From the NCBI GenBank assembly GCA_009617715.1, contig VTFK01000263.1, positions 62,001-126,000 of the forward strand: a stretch of DNA of 64,000 bases. The letters run 5' to 3'. The notes beneath the pieces were generated by a model. The model did not search any database. It was not told the origin of the DNA and saw nothing but the letters and a program-made list of their open reading frames with translations. Both the position numbers and the translations under genes were made by a program. This document shows positions 1 to 12,256 of the stretch, piece by piece. Each line of letters begins with the position of its first letter. Positions within the stretch are counted from its first letter, which is position 1. This DNA comes from Plectrocnemia conspersa (Eukaryota; Arthropoda; Insecta; Trichoptera; Polycentropodidae).

Positions 1-1591
1 TCAGTAAGCAATTTGAACATAGAAAAAATTTAGAGGTTGTAAAATATTTTTTTAAGAGTGATATTAAATGCTCAGTGGTATATCCCAAACTTTCTTATTC
101 ACAAAAACTTGAAAATAAAAATGGTCAAGGAATAAGTGGAAAATACAAGACGGTAATGAAAAGAAAAACTGGAGAAACAACCCAACAAATTGTCTAACAA
201 ATTTATTATGGAGAGATCATCTGGAAGATTAGAGAGTGTTGAATGTCAGGATAAAAATACTGATTGCAAAAAATAAGCAATTATATTTATCATATCTGAA
301 TTGTTATGTTATACAAATATTAATCGCCTTCCAAACCCAAAAATTTTTTTGCATATTTATGATATAAAAACAGTAAAATAGAAAATAACAAAAAGCACAT
401 CATTTCGTAACACTTTTTTAATAATGATATTGTTTTCTGCAATTTCAGGTGTAAAATTCGAGTGAAATCGTTTAGTAATTGCATTGTTTTTGCGACATAT
501 GAATAGAACCAGTTTGTGAGAAAAATAATTGGTCTAAGAATATTTGTCTGTGTAAGCTTGTTCATATTATAATTATAACAGCAACGCACGCGGAAATTTT
601 AAAGCTTGAGAAAGCCGTTACTGAAACATAAAAATTTGCCATTTTTTATATTTTGTGAGAATCATTACGTGGGTACGAAAACAACCGAAATTTAAAGATG
701 CAACACTATAATCATTATAATTTCATTACAAGTAAAAAATATGCGAGGGAACTATGCTAATGTAAATCGCGACCGAGATCTTGTTGAGTGAAAAATTCTT
801 TATATGCAGTTTGTTTGGTTATACAATAGAAGCGTATTTGGCGATGGAGGATGTTAATATCCGGTCTCGGGTAGCTGTATCCATATATTGAATCGTTTTG
901 TAACTAGAAATTTTAGATCGTCATTGGAATGTGTCACAATGCGGAAATTGTTACGTAATTAAGTCTGATTGAAAAACAGTGTTACTATTCGGTGTCAATT
1001 TACCATTTACGATAATTCATGGCAAAAATATTATATATGCTTATACTGTTTTAAACTACATAATATTGTAAATGAAAACTGTAAGTAAATGAGGCACTAA
1101 GTGGCAAACACAATCTGATTAACAAAAAACAGGTACATTTCTTAAAAAAAAATGGATTTCATGTATATTTTATTGCAATACTCAAATTTGTACAATACAT
1201 GTGTAGTATATAGCAAGAATAATAAATAATTGAAGGTTTAGCATAAGTCACGTTAATATCATAAATTGTTTCTCGTTGCGAGGCTGAATGCAAATTACCA
1301 TTCTTTTCCTGCACATTTTTCTAGATTTATTGTTTTATTATAGACAAATTCACACAATAATATAAGCAATTATGTTACATCATTGTGCAACACATCCTTG
1401 ACCTATGGCCGACGAAAAAGAATTGTATCCTCCTTCAAACTGAAACAGGTATTAGTCGTTATGTTTTTATTATTCTTGTTTAAAAGTACATAATAAAAAA
1501 TATTTTCCCACTTAACACAGTTTTGAGTGTTGGCACAAAACGGATAGACGTTAGAGCATGTGTATTAGATGTGGTATGTCGTGGTGCATGA
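1..1591. other. AT-rich DNA without a recognised gene
   Basis: Low-complexity AT-rich sequence with stops in all frames. The 89-codon open frame on the minus strand near 320-589 has AT-driven composition and no recognisable domain, so it is not called. Confidence 0.5.
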
Positions 1592-1774
1592 ATCACTATG
1601 CACCAATTCCTTTGTCTGCAACAGGATCTTGCAAATTTGCAACAATGGCTATTAGACCCCGAGAATGTTATGCCACGCTCTAGGCGTTACGATAAAGATA
1701 ACCTGAAAGAAACTGCGACGAAAGTTACAGAAGAAAAACACAGATGCTTAGAGATTATTTTATCCAACATTTGA
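1592..1774 (+). CDS. Possible terminal coding exon or gene relic, coiled-coil-like
   Basis: A short + strand frame is open from 1592 to a TGA at 1772-1774. The best part starts right after a usable splice acceptor (CTGCAACAG, ending at 1624) and encodes about 49 residues beginning DLANLQQWLLDPENV and ending VTEEKHRCLEIILSNI. It is charged, helical-looking and richer in GC than the surroundings, unlike random AT-rich frames here. It could be the last exon of a gene entering from the left, with spectrin- or nesprin-like helical character, or a decayed retrocopy. No domain is recognised with certainty, and no polyadenylation signal clearly follows, though AT-rich DNA begins just after the stop. 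The function is not inferred. Confidence 0.25.
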   Translation: MTMHQFLCLQQDLANLQQWLLDPENVMPRSRRYDKDNLKETATKVTEEKHRCLEIILSNI

Positions 1775-2014
1775 CACGGTTTCTTAATCATCTATTGTTG
1801 TACAATTGTGTTTTTTTTCATAAAATATAAGATGAATTTAATGTTTGGTAATATTAAATATATTTGTATACTTCATTAGTATTAATTATTATTACTTTCA
1901 ATTTTGACATTAACCTATGTTATAACTGCACTAATAAATATAACTGTATTGGATATACTTTAATACAAGCAACATAGAAAAAAAAGTTGAGACAAGAACT
2001 CTCTAAATAAATGG

Positions 2015-2030
2015 TTGATCACGTGATCAA
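2015..2030. promoter_or_regulatory. Perfect 16-bp palindrome with CACGTG E-box core
   Basis: TTGATCACGTGATCAA is its own reverse complement. The core TCACGTGATC recurs exactly at 17542-17551 (CDA1 intron 3) and 34962-34971 (between the genes). CACGTG is the classic bHLH-zipper site (Max, USF, Mitf type). Binding is inferred only. Confidence 0.35.
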
Positions 2031-2479
2031 ATGCTGACCTTTAAATAATTGTTAAATTTTTATATTTTTTATAAATAATCTAGGTTTGTTTTCAAGTAAA
2101 ATTTTAAACATGAATATGTGCTCTACACTTTTTTTTTTGTATATTATGGTAAAGATTCTATAAAAAAAATAACATTTTGATGATAATTCTAGACACCTCA
2201 CAAATATTTTTATGTATTTATGAATTCACAAGATTCGAGCATAGAAAATTATAATAAGAAGATACTCTACTACAGAATAATTAAAAAATTTCTTATCATT
2301 TTTTACAAATAATATTTTTCACTGTGTAAAAAATAAACATAGGTTTTTATAAATATATGTATTTCTTAACATCGATTATAAAAATGTCCTGACCGTAGTG
2401 TTTATTTTTTTTTTTTTTTTAAAGACAATGTTCGTTGTTAATATTTTTGTGAAAACAATTACAACCGTCACGTATAATT

Positions 2480-2830
2480 TATTTTCCATGAGTGCGTTCT
2501 TAGGCTCCAGGTATCTCCAAAGCGGGTTTAACTCTAGATTCAGAACGTTTAGTCCTACCAGGTTATGCGAAGAGAGAAGCGGCGGCTTTTGCGATCTTTA
2601 ATGGTCTAATGTTGGGTCGGCTTTCTCTTAGCTGAAGTAAGAATGAATTTAATGAGCATAATTTGAAGAGCTCTTGAAGATTTGATGCCTTGAATTCCAA
2701 AATGGATGCTCAAGTGTGAATGTTAGAGAAAGTTTCTGAGGGAGTATTTGAGCAAGCGAACTTTGATTTCCCGCGTTCCCGTATTTATACTTGCTTATGA
2801 TGGTTGTTGGGTAGTTTTTCAGAATTGAAG
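2480..2830 (-). mobile_element. GC-richer block with LTR-like promoter signals
   Basis: This block is clearly less AT-rich than its flanks. Read on the minus strand it has TATAAATA at about 2790, followed by an A/T-poor leader, as in an LTR or a short TATA promoter. No terminal TG..CA boundaries, primer-binding site or retroelement protein could be fixed. The 67-codon + strand frame at 2398-2601 starts in a poly-T run and has no domain. It could equally be an unrelated promoter or a solo LTR. Confidence 0.2.
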
Positions 2831-2860
2831 TTGTCCACTAGAGCAGATTACAAGCGGTCA

Positions 2861-4700
2861 TTTTAGATGGCAAAACTGAATGCACGTTTCATTTTTTCTC
2901 AAGACATTTGCGAATGATACTTTGTATTTTTCTGATTCATAACAAGTACTTTAAGTTACTTTCCAAAAAGGTTTTTTTCATGGTGAAGCATTTTTATGTC
3001 AGATGTTTAAAACCCGTTTTTGTATATCACATGCCAAATGTCTATGTCGCCAGATTTTATGATTTAATAGTAAAATATTTGCACACTTGTAAATATTGCT
3101 TAAAAATATTTTATATCGTTTTTAAACAACAGTTTAATCTTTACATTTGGTTGTTAAATTATTGAATAGAAGTGTGGTTCAATTCAAAAAACTACAAAAA
3201 ATATATGTATTGTTATATTGTAGTGGAGTATATTTTTGATATGATCCTGTCTATTGTATACGAAGGTCGCAAATGGTCTTAAATCGTTAGGTTTTGTGCA
3301 AACTAGTATAATAATGTTATTTTGAATGAAATAAAAAATTCCAATTGATAATCAACTCGTGACTTTCACTTTCAGTTATCCAACCCGCCTGAAATCGATA
3401 TATGTAAAATGCATTTCTCAAGATCATTCGAGGTTTTCGCAAAAGAAATTTCTATAACACCAATAGGTAGCTTTCTTATATTCTGTATGCAAGTGTAAAA
3501 AACTATACAGGATGATTTTAAAGACACATTCTCTTATGTTAAAATTAATCGTATTTAAAAAATGTTAATATTGCCTCTGCATAAATTCATATATTTTCTG
3601 GGTATGTTCACCTTTATTTAAGTTCCATTTTCAACGAATATTAGTGAAAGAGAACTAGCAAAAATGTGTAAATTTTAAAACAACAAGAACCATAAAGTAA
3701 AAAACGTATCATAAAATAGGTCTTGCTCTACTTGCAAAGCTATTCTTGAACTTGGTCGTATAACATGTGACCGCTTGGAACTAAGTATAAGAAATAATTA
3801 TAGAAACATATAAAATAGTATGAATTTTGTTTAAATATATTTTTTTAAATTTCACATATTTTTATAATAAACTTTATAAACCCCTTGTTAAATAAATAAT
3901 GTAGCTTTGAAAACAAATCGGCAAATTGATGATTTGGAGATGCAAGAAGACAGCATCTGGGCTCAAGTGTTAGTCGACTTAAAGTCTAAACTTGGAAATA
4001 AAAATTTGGAAATAAAGTTGGTTTTAAGAATAAAGAAGAGTTTAAGAGTGAAGAGGGCTTGAAACCAATTACCGGACACTTTTAACACTGAATAATCTAG
4101 TAATGGCTTTATTACATTTTTTCTTTTAACATTCTTTTGTGAGACATTATTCTCAGCGATAAATTCCGATATACTAAAAATTACAAAAGTCTCTATTAAA
4201 GTTGGTGATAGTTATGTTTTGATATTCTTTTAAAATAAAATAGTCATTAATAAAATTCCGCATTAATAAATTTCTATTAATAAACGTTCATTGTAAATCA
4301 TTAATAACGTTCGTAATTAGGTATAGCGTATCTGAATTAGAAATGTACCATCGTTCATTAAATTATGATGAAACACATCATCAGAAAGTTGCAATAATAT
4401 TTCCGGTGAGATCATAATCCCATTTATAGGTGTTTAATTGATAATTACTATTTTAAACTTTGATTGATTGACCAATGATTATTTATTTACAAAAATTTCC
4501 ATAATCATCAAGCATACAATTTGCATTTACATTAATCGTGTCCTTCCTGAACATTTGCTTTTGCTTTTTTTTTATCTCATTCTAAAAAATATTTTTCTTG
4601 CAAAACTGCTTTAATGTCGAAACTCTCTTGATATTGAAGATGCAACTCAAAATTATAAAAATTTCTTAAATAAAGCCTAAAAAAACCAAAAAAGTAGTTA
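2861..4700. other. AT-rich DNA, no supported gene
   Basis: Mostly AT-rich. A stretch at about 3907-4071 encodes roughly 54 codons with a helical, charged look (LKTNRQIDDLEMQEDSIW at its start) but has no start signal or recognised family. TACAGGATGATTTTAAAG at about 3507 resembles a family of short insect repeat ends seen again near 43710. Confidence 0.35.
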
Positions 4701-4724
4701 AACCACTTTGGTCTCTATTTATAT

Positions 4725-5117
4725 ATGAAATCGTTTGAAAACCGGTCGGAAAAAGTACTACAGAGAGACCGCAAAGTCTGCTTAGAAAGTCTCACGAAAC
4801 AATGCGAACTTTACTGGATTAACCTAAAATTGAAAATGAAAACGTGTGAGTGTATGCTTAAAAATAATTTTAGCGGTGAAACGAGTCGAATGTCGCGTTG
4901 CGGCATACACGTGCGTGTGTCGATTGCTTCGTGGTGTAACCGGTTCGGCGGCGGAGCCTTCAGCTCATCGAAAGTAAAAGCTGTTCCCGAATATCTGAAC
5001 GGAGCCTTTAAAAAAGTTTTATATTTTTTTATAAATAATTGTACACCAATGTCATTCGTTTGCCAAAAAGTGTTGAATAAAAAAAAAAAACATTTTTTTA
5101 TTGCTTCCGGATTTTAG
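4725..5117 (+). other. 130-codon open frame of unknown status in a GC-richer island
   Basis: This is the longest open frame of the left flank. The product is basic and cysteine-containing, with no recognised domain. The last 30 codons run into poly-A-rich, lysine-coding sequence, so the frame is probably not a real protein end. The DNA at 4830-5010 is GC-richer than its flanks and contains AACCGGTT at 4938-4945, a perfect Grainyhead-type core. A regulatory island or an untranslated first exon of a flanking gene is as likely as a coding gene. Confidence 0.2.
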
Positions 5118-8023
5118 CAAGAAAATAGTAAAAAAAATCGTCCATAAATTTGCACAATCATGTCTTGAAATTTACAACTAAAAATGAGATCAAAGAACAG
5201 GAGCAATTTTTTTTATAACCAAACATTGGGTTCATAGAACCGACAAGTTTTTATTGGAATAAATTACACAATTTAATTTAATGAAATACTAATATAATGC
5301 TGCCTGGGATTTAATGGAAATACTAAAATTATTTGGGTTTGAATCCCATTTAGCCTAGTGTTTTTACTTGTATCTATGAGATCAGAATTAATAATTATTA
5401 TATAATTATAGTTCCGATCGATCAACACATTTGCCTTGATCTTTCCAATATCACATATCAATATCTGGATGAATCATTATATAAAAGATCAAGTTTAGTC
5501 ATGCATAGTGACATCTATTGATTGTAAGCTTTTATAATAATAGAAATAATGAAAATAATAATTTAATACTAGAAATAGAGAAAATTTAAAGGTAGCTAGG
5601 TATAAGAAAACGAGTACGGCTAGGGGAATTATGTACGGAAAAATAAAACTGTAACGGGTTTCCTAAATAGAACGAAAAAAAACACCTTTGTGGATTAGGA
5701 AATAAATTATAATATTAAATATTTTTTTTATTTTTTAGTATATATGTATTTATGTTATATATTATATGTATCTTCAGTTAAAATTTGTTTGATGTAAAAA
5801 TTAGTTATTAAGCTAGATAAATTAATAAAATAAAATAGTAATAATAATGAATAAATAAAATGTTTTACTCTTTTTCTATTGTCAGTTTTTCATAAAATAT
5901 TTTTAGATGTTAAAGTTTAATTTTACAGTATAATTTCTGCATTAATACGGATTTCAAAAGTCACCTCGGTCGATTTGGCGTAACTTATATCGGTTCGAGT
6001 TCTATTGAACTTACGTTCATTCCAATATGTATGTACTTTTCCTCATAAGCTACTACGAAAATAAATAAGAACTTTTTACTCTGTTATTTGAAAATTTTAC
6101 ATTTCATTATTCATAGTTAATTTTTGATATACATATTACATATTAATCAAAAAAAGTAATTATTTAATTATTACTTTGTCCTCAAGAAAAATTAAAAAAC
6201 TAAATTTTAATCTAAGATATCCTAATCTATTAAAAATCTTGTTTAAATGGTTACGCACAAATTTGTACCGTAAAAGTCGCGTTAAAATCATGTGCCGTTA
6301 AACCACAAATTAGGTTAATTGCGAAGAAGAAAACTACACAAAATGCAAAAAAGAAATTTGCGTTTTCTCTTAATAATGTTTATAACATTCATTCTAAGAA
6401 AACCGTTCACTTTACACAAATTGTATTTATTTATAAATTAATCAACCCAAGTCAAACAAACAACATCCACATTTAAAAAGCAACCTTCAAACATGATTAA
6501 CATTTACACAGACGTATTGAAAAATTGAATGTTTTCATAAATAACTCTTAAAATATTTTTTTATCTCTCACTCAATAAGTTTGTATGCTTGCCTTGAAAT
6601 ATATGATGTGTTCAAGTGTTACAAATACTAGCTGGAATCAGCGGTGAGTAATCCGTGTCAAACATGCGAAATTGAGATTTTTTAACCAATTTACTGTGTA
6701 TTTGTGCATTGATCACCGATTGGAGTAGTAGGGAAAACCACTGAAAACGATGACATAAAAATACCTTTCACCAGACGTGGCGCAAAGATGCGCTTTTATC
6801 AAGAGATATTTTTATACTAGCAAGTAGTCAGGGTTGCTCACCTTGAGTCAACATTCCTTTCGTCTTAAAGCAACTTACCTTTTTCGTACCAACCTCTTCT
6901 CATCATCTGCCCAATCTATATAAGTGGAGCAGGCCTGTGAGAAAATTTATTTAATCAACGTTAATCATTTGCACCGTGATTTATGTTTTAATTGGTGAGA
7001 AATATAATTGTGTTCATAATTTATTATGTATAAAACGATTTTTTTAAACGACATTTAAGACGAGCAAATATGTGATTAAATAGCTAGTTCATCACTTTGT
7101 TTTAGTTATAGGAAATTGCTTATACTTGTATTTTAAACAACTAATCAAGTAGCTTATTGTTAAAAAATGTTTTAACAATGTCATTCAAGTGTGATTCAAT
7201 AGATATAAATAAACATAGTGCAACAGTATAAATAAAATGTTGTTTTGTACAATTGCTGTTTATATTCCTATACATTTTTTGCGACTTTGTGCATCTCAAA
7301 AAACAAATATTTAATATTCTAATTAAAGAATTAGGTATCAGATAGATGGAATCCGGGTTTGTTAATATATTATATTATTACAAATGCAATCGAATACAAA
7401 TTTTCTCAAAACTGTTTTAAGAAGAATATGAATTTATTCATAGATTTGTAACCACTGATGAAACCTGATACCACTACTAAACACCAGAAACAAAACATCG
7501 TTCAAAACATAGCGATTTTCCACCATCAAAGAAGGTCAAGTCCATTTTGCCTTTAAGAAAGATTATGGCTTCTATTTTCTAGAATACAAAAGTAATATTA
7601 TTTACTGATTAACTTCTGAAATTATTATGTTAATAAGCAGTTATTGGTAAATAAATATCAAAAATAAGTATATGATATGCTTCCATCTGTGCATTTACTA
7701 TAATTTACTTTGTCTGATTTACATCCATTACATATTTACTTTTCTTTAAAATCAAGCTTTGAATAAATAAACTAGATCATTGTCAAATTGACTGAATGTG
7801 TTAAATTATTGTTTATGAAGAATAAAAACAATTTTTAATATCAACGCCATTTAAAAACACCGAATTATACATATATACCCACGCAAACTTTACGCTACTT
7901 CAGTTTAACATTTCACAGACGATTTCACATAAAATAGTTTTTCTTACATTCAACTTCTACCAAACGCGATATATACATATATACGAAACATATACAATAT
8001 TGTGAATAAAATAATGTATTATA
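5118..8023. other. AT-rich DNA, no supported gene
   Basis: No coding frame with recognisable content. A GC-richer part at about 6640-6960 contains CTATATAAG at about 6916, a good TATA match on the + strand, but no convincing exon or splice donor follows. The rest is AT-rich filler. Confidence 0.35.
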
Positions 8024-8100
8024 GGGACGGGATAGCGTAGCCCGTAACGTTTCAGACTAGTAACTCTGAGGTTGCGGGTTCGAGCCCCGGCAGCGGCACT
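8024..8100 (+). repeat. tRNA-derived SINE-like head or tRNA pseudogene
   Basis: The 77 bases contain a good A box (TAGCGTAGCCCG, 8033-8044) and B box (GGTTCGAGCCC, 8077-8087), about 44 bases apart as in tRNA genes. A TpsiC arm (GCGGG/CCCGG around TTCGAGC, 4 of 5 pairs) and an anticodon arm (TCAGA/TCTGA) can be drawn, but the anticodon loop has eight bases instead of seven. No acceptor stem forms between the ends, and a T-run at about 8105 could stop RNA polymerase III. This fits a tRNA-derived SINE head (possibly tRNA-Thr, AGT in the loop) better than a working tRNA. The 3' tail of the element is not delimited. Confidence 0.55.
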
Positions 8101-8244
8101 CGAATTTTTATTTATAAAAATGCTTTATTATTAACAGAAAACCAGCCCAAGCTGCAGTGACATTTATTGCTTATAAATTGTATAGCACATATTAATTTAT
8201 AATTAATAATATAGATGTCACCAATTCTCAGATTTTGTCTGGTG

Positions 8245-8281
8245 GTGTTAATATTCATTATGTTATAGTGTTAATATTCAT
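8245..8281. repeat. Short direct repeat
   Basis: GTGTTAATATTCAT occurs at 8245-8258 and again at 8268-8281, a 23-bp period. It lies between the SINE-like head and the strong hairpin at 8293 and may belong to the same inserted unit. Confidence 0.45.
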
Positions 8282-8292
8282 AATATTCATTC

Positions 8293-8343
8293 TTTTTAAT
8301 AAATCTTCCGCTGTCAGATTACAGCGGAAGATTTTATTAAAAA
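8293..8343. repeat. Near-perfect 22/23-bp hairpin
   Basis: The left arm at 8293-8314 and right arm at 8321-8343 are complementary over 22 positions with one inserted A, around the 6-base loop CAGATT. The GC-rich core AATCTTCCGCTGT stands out from AT-rich flanks, so this is not a chance AT hairpin. It could be a small foldback element or a structured RNA. Confidence 0.6.
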
Positions 8344-8813
8344 TAAATAAATATAGTTATAAAAAATATATAGCATTGAATTTAAATTTATTTTTAATTA
8401 AATATTTTAGCTGAGAGAACATTTTTAATACAAATAGTACAAATTGGATTAAGGCAGTAATTTCATAAGTAGTATGATAATAAAAAGTTTAATTTTTTAC
8501 AATAATTAAAATTATTTATTTTTACAAAAGACCTTAATTACTATGTATTTGAAAAGTAAAGCAGGTTTTTTTAATTTAAAATAATCATATCATAAAAAAA
8601 TATATATTTACCATTTTTTATGGTTAATAAGCTAGTAAGAAAATACAAAGAGTTGTAAAATAAAATTTTGATTTATTGTATAATAATATTAAAAACCTGT
8701 TTTATTATATCAATATAAAACTTTGTGTTTAATATTGTCTCATCCTATTTTAAAAACATACCCATATATTTAACTTTAAAACTTTATTATCTTCTTTAAA
8801 TTTTAAAGTAGAG

Positions 8814-8850
8814 CAAACCACTAATCTTACTAACCTAGGTTAGTGGTTTG
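8814..8850. repeat. Inverted repeat with nested 16-bp palindrome
   Basis: CAAACCACTAA (8814-8824) pairs perfectly with TTAGTGGTTTG (8840-8850). Inside, overlapping the right arm, ACTAACCTAGGTTAGT (8829-8844) is a perfect palindrome. The same bases can pair in two ways. Confidence 0.55.
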
Positions 8851-11330
8851 ATCTAGTTTAAAATCAAAAAAAAAATACCACAGTTTCATACATATATAAA
8901 TAATAGTTTTAATAATATATTATTTTACTATTTTATTACCTTTTCAATAATTCATAATTTCATCGAGCATGTATTGTATATTCAAGATTACATAACTTTC
9001 TCATTTTTTTTTCTTTTTTCAATTCAGCGAACTTTTATCTGGACATAATATTTCAATGTAACACTAGAAAGTAGTTTCTGAGATGATTTCCGTTCGTCAT
9101 GTTTATGTGATTTTATTCATTAATATAAAAAAATACAAAAACAAACAATTTGCATCGCAATTATTACGCTACGATAGCATTTCACTCGCCAGTTACGGCG
9201 TAAGATGATATATTAAAAAAAATATAATAACAAGCCCACTGAATAATTCACGAATATTAATTGACTGTAACGTGAGCATTCTGTGGGCAATTATATATGA
9301 CCGCAAACGAAAAATACAGCGACAATGACCTCGAACCATTCCCGACCGACAAAAATTTTCAATTGGCAAAATCTGATGATTAAGGTCAAGAAACTGGGAC
9401 TTGTTCATTAAAATGTTGCATTTGCATATCATTTCACTTGCGATCAATGACCATTTAGAGACACAACGACCTCTGAAAAATTGACCGTCATGTCACGCAC
9501 TTTTGTACTTCTACTAAGTAAAACGTTCATTGAATTGATATTACCAGACATGTATATAAAATTATTATAACTATAATCCTAATTTTAATTATTTAATAAA
9601 TTATTTTAACATTAAATACCTAATAACATCACAACAGAGTTTTATTTAATTTAATTTTTATAAATAAAGAACCTTATTTTATATATAGCAATATTTTTCA
9701 AGAAAATGTATAGTGTAGCTGCAGTACGTGGAAGTTCAATATCAAAATCAATAATAAAAAGTTCTAGATAGTTCATTTCAAAAGCGGTTATAACATCTGT
9801 ATATATTCAAAGTTTTCCTTAAGTAATAAATTGAGTATGTGCATATGCATTTCAATTCATGCAAAGCTTTTAAATAATGCATTGTGTTTTATATTTTTAT
9901 ATTTAGTGCTGTAGACAATTTATCATAGTATGTGAAATAATTAATAAGCAGAGACCGGTTTTATAAAATAAAACGGCTTTGATGTAGCCAAATTAAGCGA
10001 CAATAATAATTTCAATGATGAGCTAAAATTATCTATGATGTGAGATACCGTTTTTCATATTGAACATAGTAGTTATTCAACATTTATTAACAAGCCATTG
10101 ACGACAAACATTTTACTAGACTTGTACAGAAGTTTTTATTTCGCAATTAAAATTAAATTTTTGTTTTTTCCATCAAAATTAAAACGTTTTTTTTCGTAGC
10201 AAAAAAAAAATTTTCATGGTGTTAATAATAAAATTCTCATTACACTTTATAATCAGACCTCGTACTGCTTTAAAATTTGCTAATGAAATAAAAAATGTAT
10301 TTTATTAATTTTGAAGAACTACTATACATTTTATTGAAGAAAATATACACAGTTTCAAAACAATACAAAGGTTTAATCCATCTTAAAAACAAACCTCCAC
10401 GATGTTCTTTTGAAAACTTGCAATTAATCACCTTGTTTTAAAAACTTATTATTATTTTTTAAGAAGACATTTCTCTTAGTATTTAGTTTCTAAGATGTTT
10501 TTATATTATAGCAAATGGACAATTGGCACATCGATTGTAGAATACCGCATTAGCATTTTTCTCATTCTTCAGCTATGTTTACTTAAAAAAACGCATCTAT
10601 ATAAAGTTTTACATTTTACACAAACCTCAAACCATATTTAATATTGCATTATACAGTAAGTTGTCAAATCTTTTTATTAAAATAATAAGTAAATGCAAAA
10701 AAACCGTGTTTATACTTTTTAATATAAAATAATCGCTCGTCGAAATATTGTTGATAAAAGAAATTATTAAAGAGCTTGTTGCTAGTCAAAAAATATCTGA
10801 CCCGCAACTTGTTCTATACTTGATTACTAACAAATAAGATTTCTTTTTCACATCAGCAACATCATTCAAAACCTTATGAACAATGAAAATTTGAATTTAA
10901 GATAATTGTTAATCGTCCTCAGTTTTGTTAATTGACTGGGCGAATAAAGTTGTGCTTATTTGTGATTTTTATAAGTAAGTAACTTAAAATACTATAATTT
11001 GTAAATTCGCTTAAAAATAGTTTTCTGTCATTTAGTCTATATTAGAAAATCATTATTAAGTTTGAAAGCAGTGAAAAAATTACTGAGTGAACATTTCATA
11101 TAAAGTTTAATGAATCAACATTTAAAGAGATTTTATAAGAACAAAATTTGTGTTAAAGACCTGAAGATACAGCGTGCAGTAGTGCATTTAAAAGTGAAAT
11201 CTTATATCAATTTATAATGGCAAAATTTATTTTGATAAAATCACTTGCTAAAATTGTAGCCAGAGTAAAATTGCAGCAGAGTAGTATATTAAAATGATAA
11301 TTTTTAATAAAAGTTATAAAATGTCAAAAA
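8851..11330. other. AT-rich upstream DNA of CDA1 with nuclear-receptor-like half-sites
   Basis: No coding frame is supported. GATCAATGACC at 9442-9452 is one base off the GGTCANTGACC inverted-repeat ecdysone receptor consensus; AAGGTCAAG at about 9383 resembles an FTZ-F1 half-site, and AATGACCTCGAACC lies at about 9324. These sit about 3.7 kb upstream of the CDA1 start. The remainder is AT-rich. Confidence 0.3.
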
Positions 11331-12170
11331 AATCAATCCAATAAAATGTAACGAATTATACAATTGTATAGTAATAAAATATTAAAAAAAAAAAAAGGCT
11401 TTGTATTCTATCAATTTTGAAAAATTCTGGGTATTTCTGGGAAAACCATAAATATAACATTACAAATAACACATCTATATGAAAATTAATTTTAAATATA
11501 GAAAGGCTTTAAAATGACAAAACTTTACCGAATTTAATGTGACTAGTTATATGGTTGTATATTAATAAAATATTAAAAAAATATAAAAATGCTTTATTTT
11601 TCTACCATATTTAAAAAATGCTGGTTATTCCCGAATTGCTACGAATATCATTACAAATTGTACCATTTATAAAAATAAAAATCCTAAATAAAGTCTATAA
11701 AATTACAAAAAATCCATTAAACAATATTTAATTAATTAATTAATTATACAGTTGTTATAAAACATGAAAAATATAAAAAAAATGCTTACTTTTTCTACTA
11801 CGTTTAAAAAATCCCGTAAATACTCGAAAAATATCATCTCAAAAATTACATTTATAATTATAATAATCTTTTATAAAGGCAATAAAATGTCAAAATAATT
11901 TTACCAATTATACAGTAGTATTGTGTTAAAATATTAAAAATATTGAAGAATTGCTTTATTTTTCTATCATCTTTAAAAAAATCTGTATTTCAGGGAATAC
12001 CCAGAATATATTATCACAAATATTAGTACATTTATAGAAAAATAAATTTGGAAGAAGATGAAAAAAAATATTTTGAATATAATATAACCAATAATTATAC
12101 ACTTAAATGGTAATAAAACATGAAAAATATAAAAAAAAAAATATTTTTATACCATTTTTTAAATTTTTTG
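11330..12170. repeat. Divergent ~185-bp tandem repeat array, about five units
   Basis: A recognisable unit core, TATACA(A/G)TTGTAT followed by TAATAAAATATTAAAAA, AAATGCTTTATTTTTCTAC and an ATCATTACAAAT segment, recurs with starts near 11357, 11548, 11745, 11909 and 12096 (spacings 191, 197, 164, 187). Copies have drifted by substitutions and small indels. It looks like an old local satellite or intergenic tandem duplication. Confidence 0.7.
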
Positions 12171-12181
12171 CTCCTAATTTT

Positions 12182-12256
12182 CTTAAAATATTTATTTTTC
12201 ACTTCCCTTGAAATATTTATTTTTCACTTCTCTTAAAATATTTATTTTTCCTTTTT
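12182..12256. repeat. Three 25-bp tandem repeats
   Basis: Units start at 12182, 12207 and 12232 and read CTTAAAATATTTATTTTTCA followed by CTTCC or a close variant. The array abuts the end of the 185-bp array. Confidence 0.75.

Noticed and set aside
8024..8100. Functional tRNA gene
   Set aside because: Eight-base anticodon loop and no acceptor stem; better explained as a SINE head or pseudogene.
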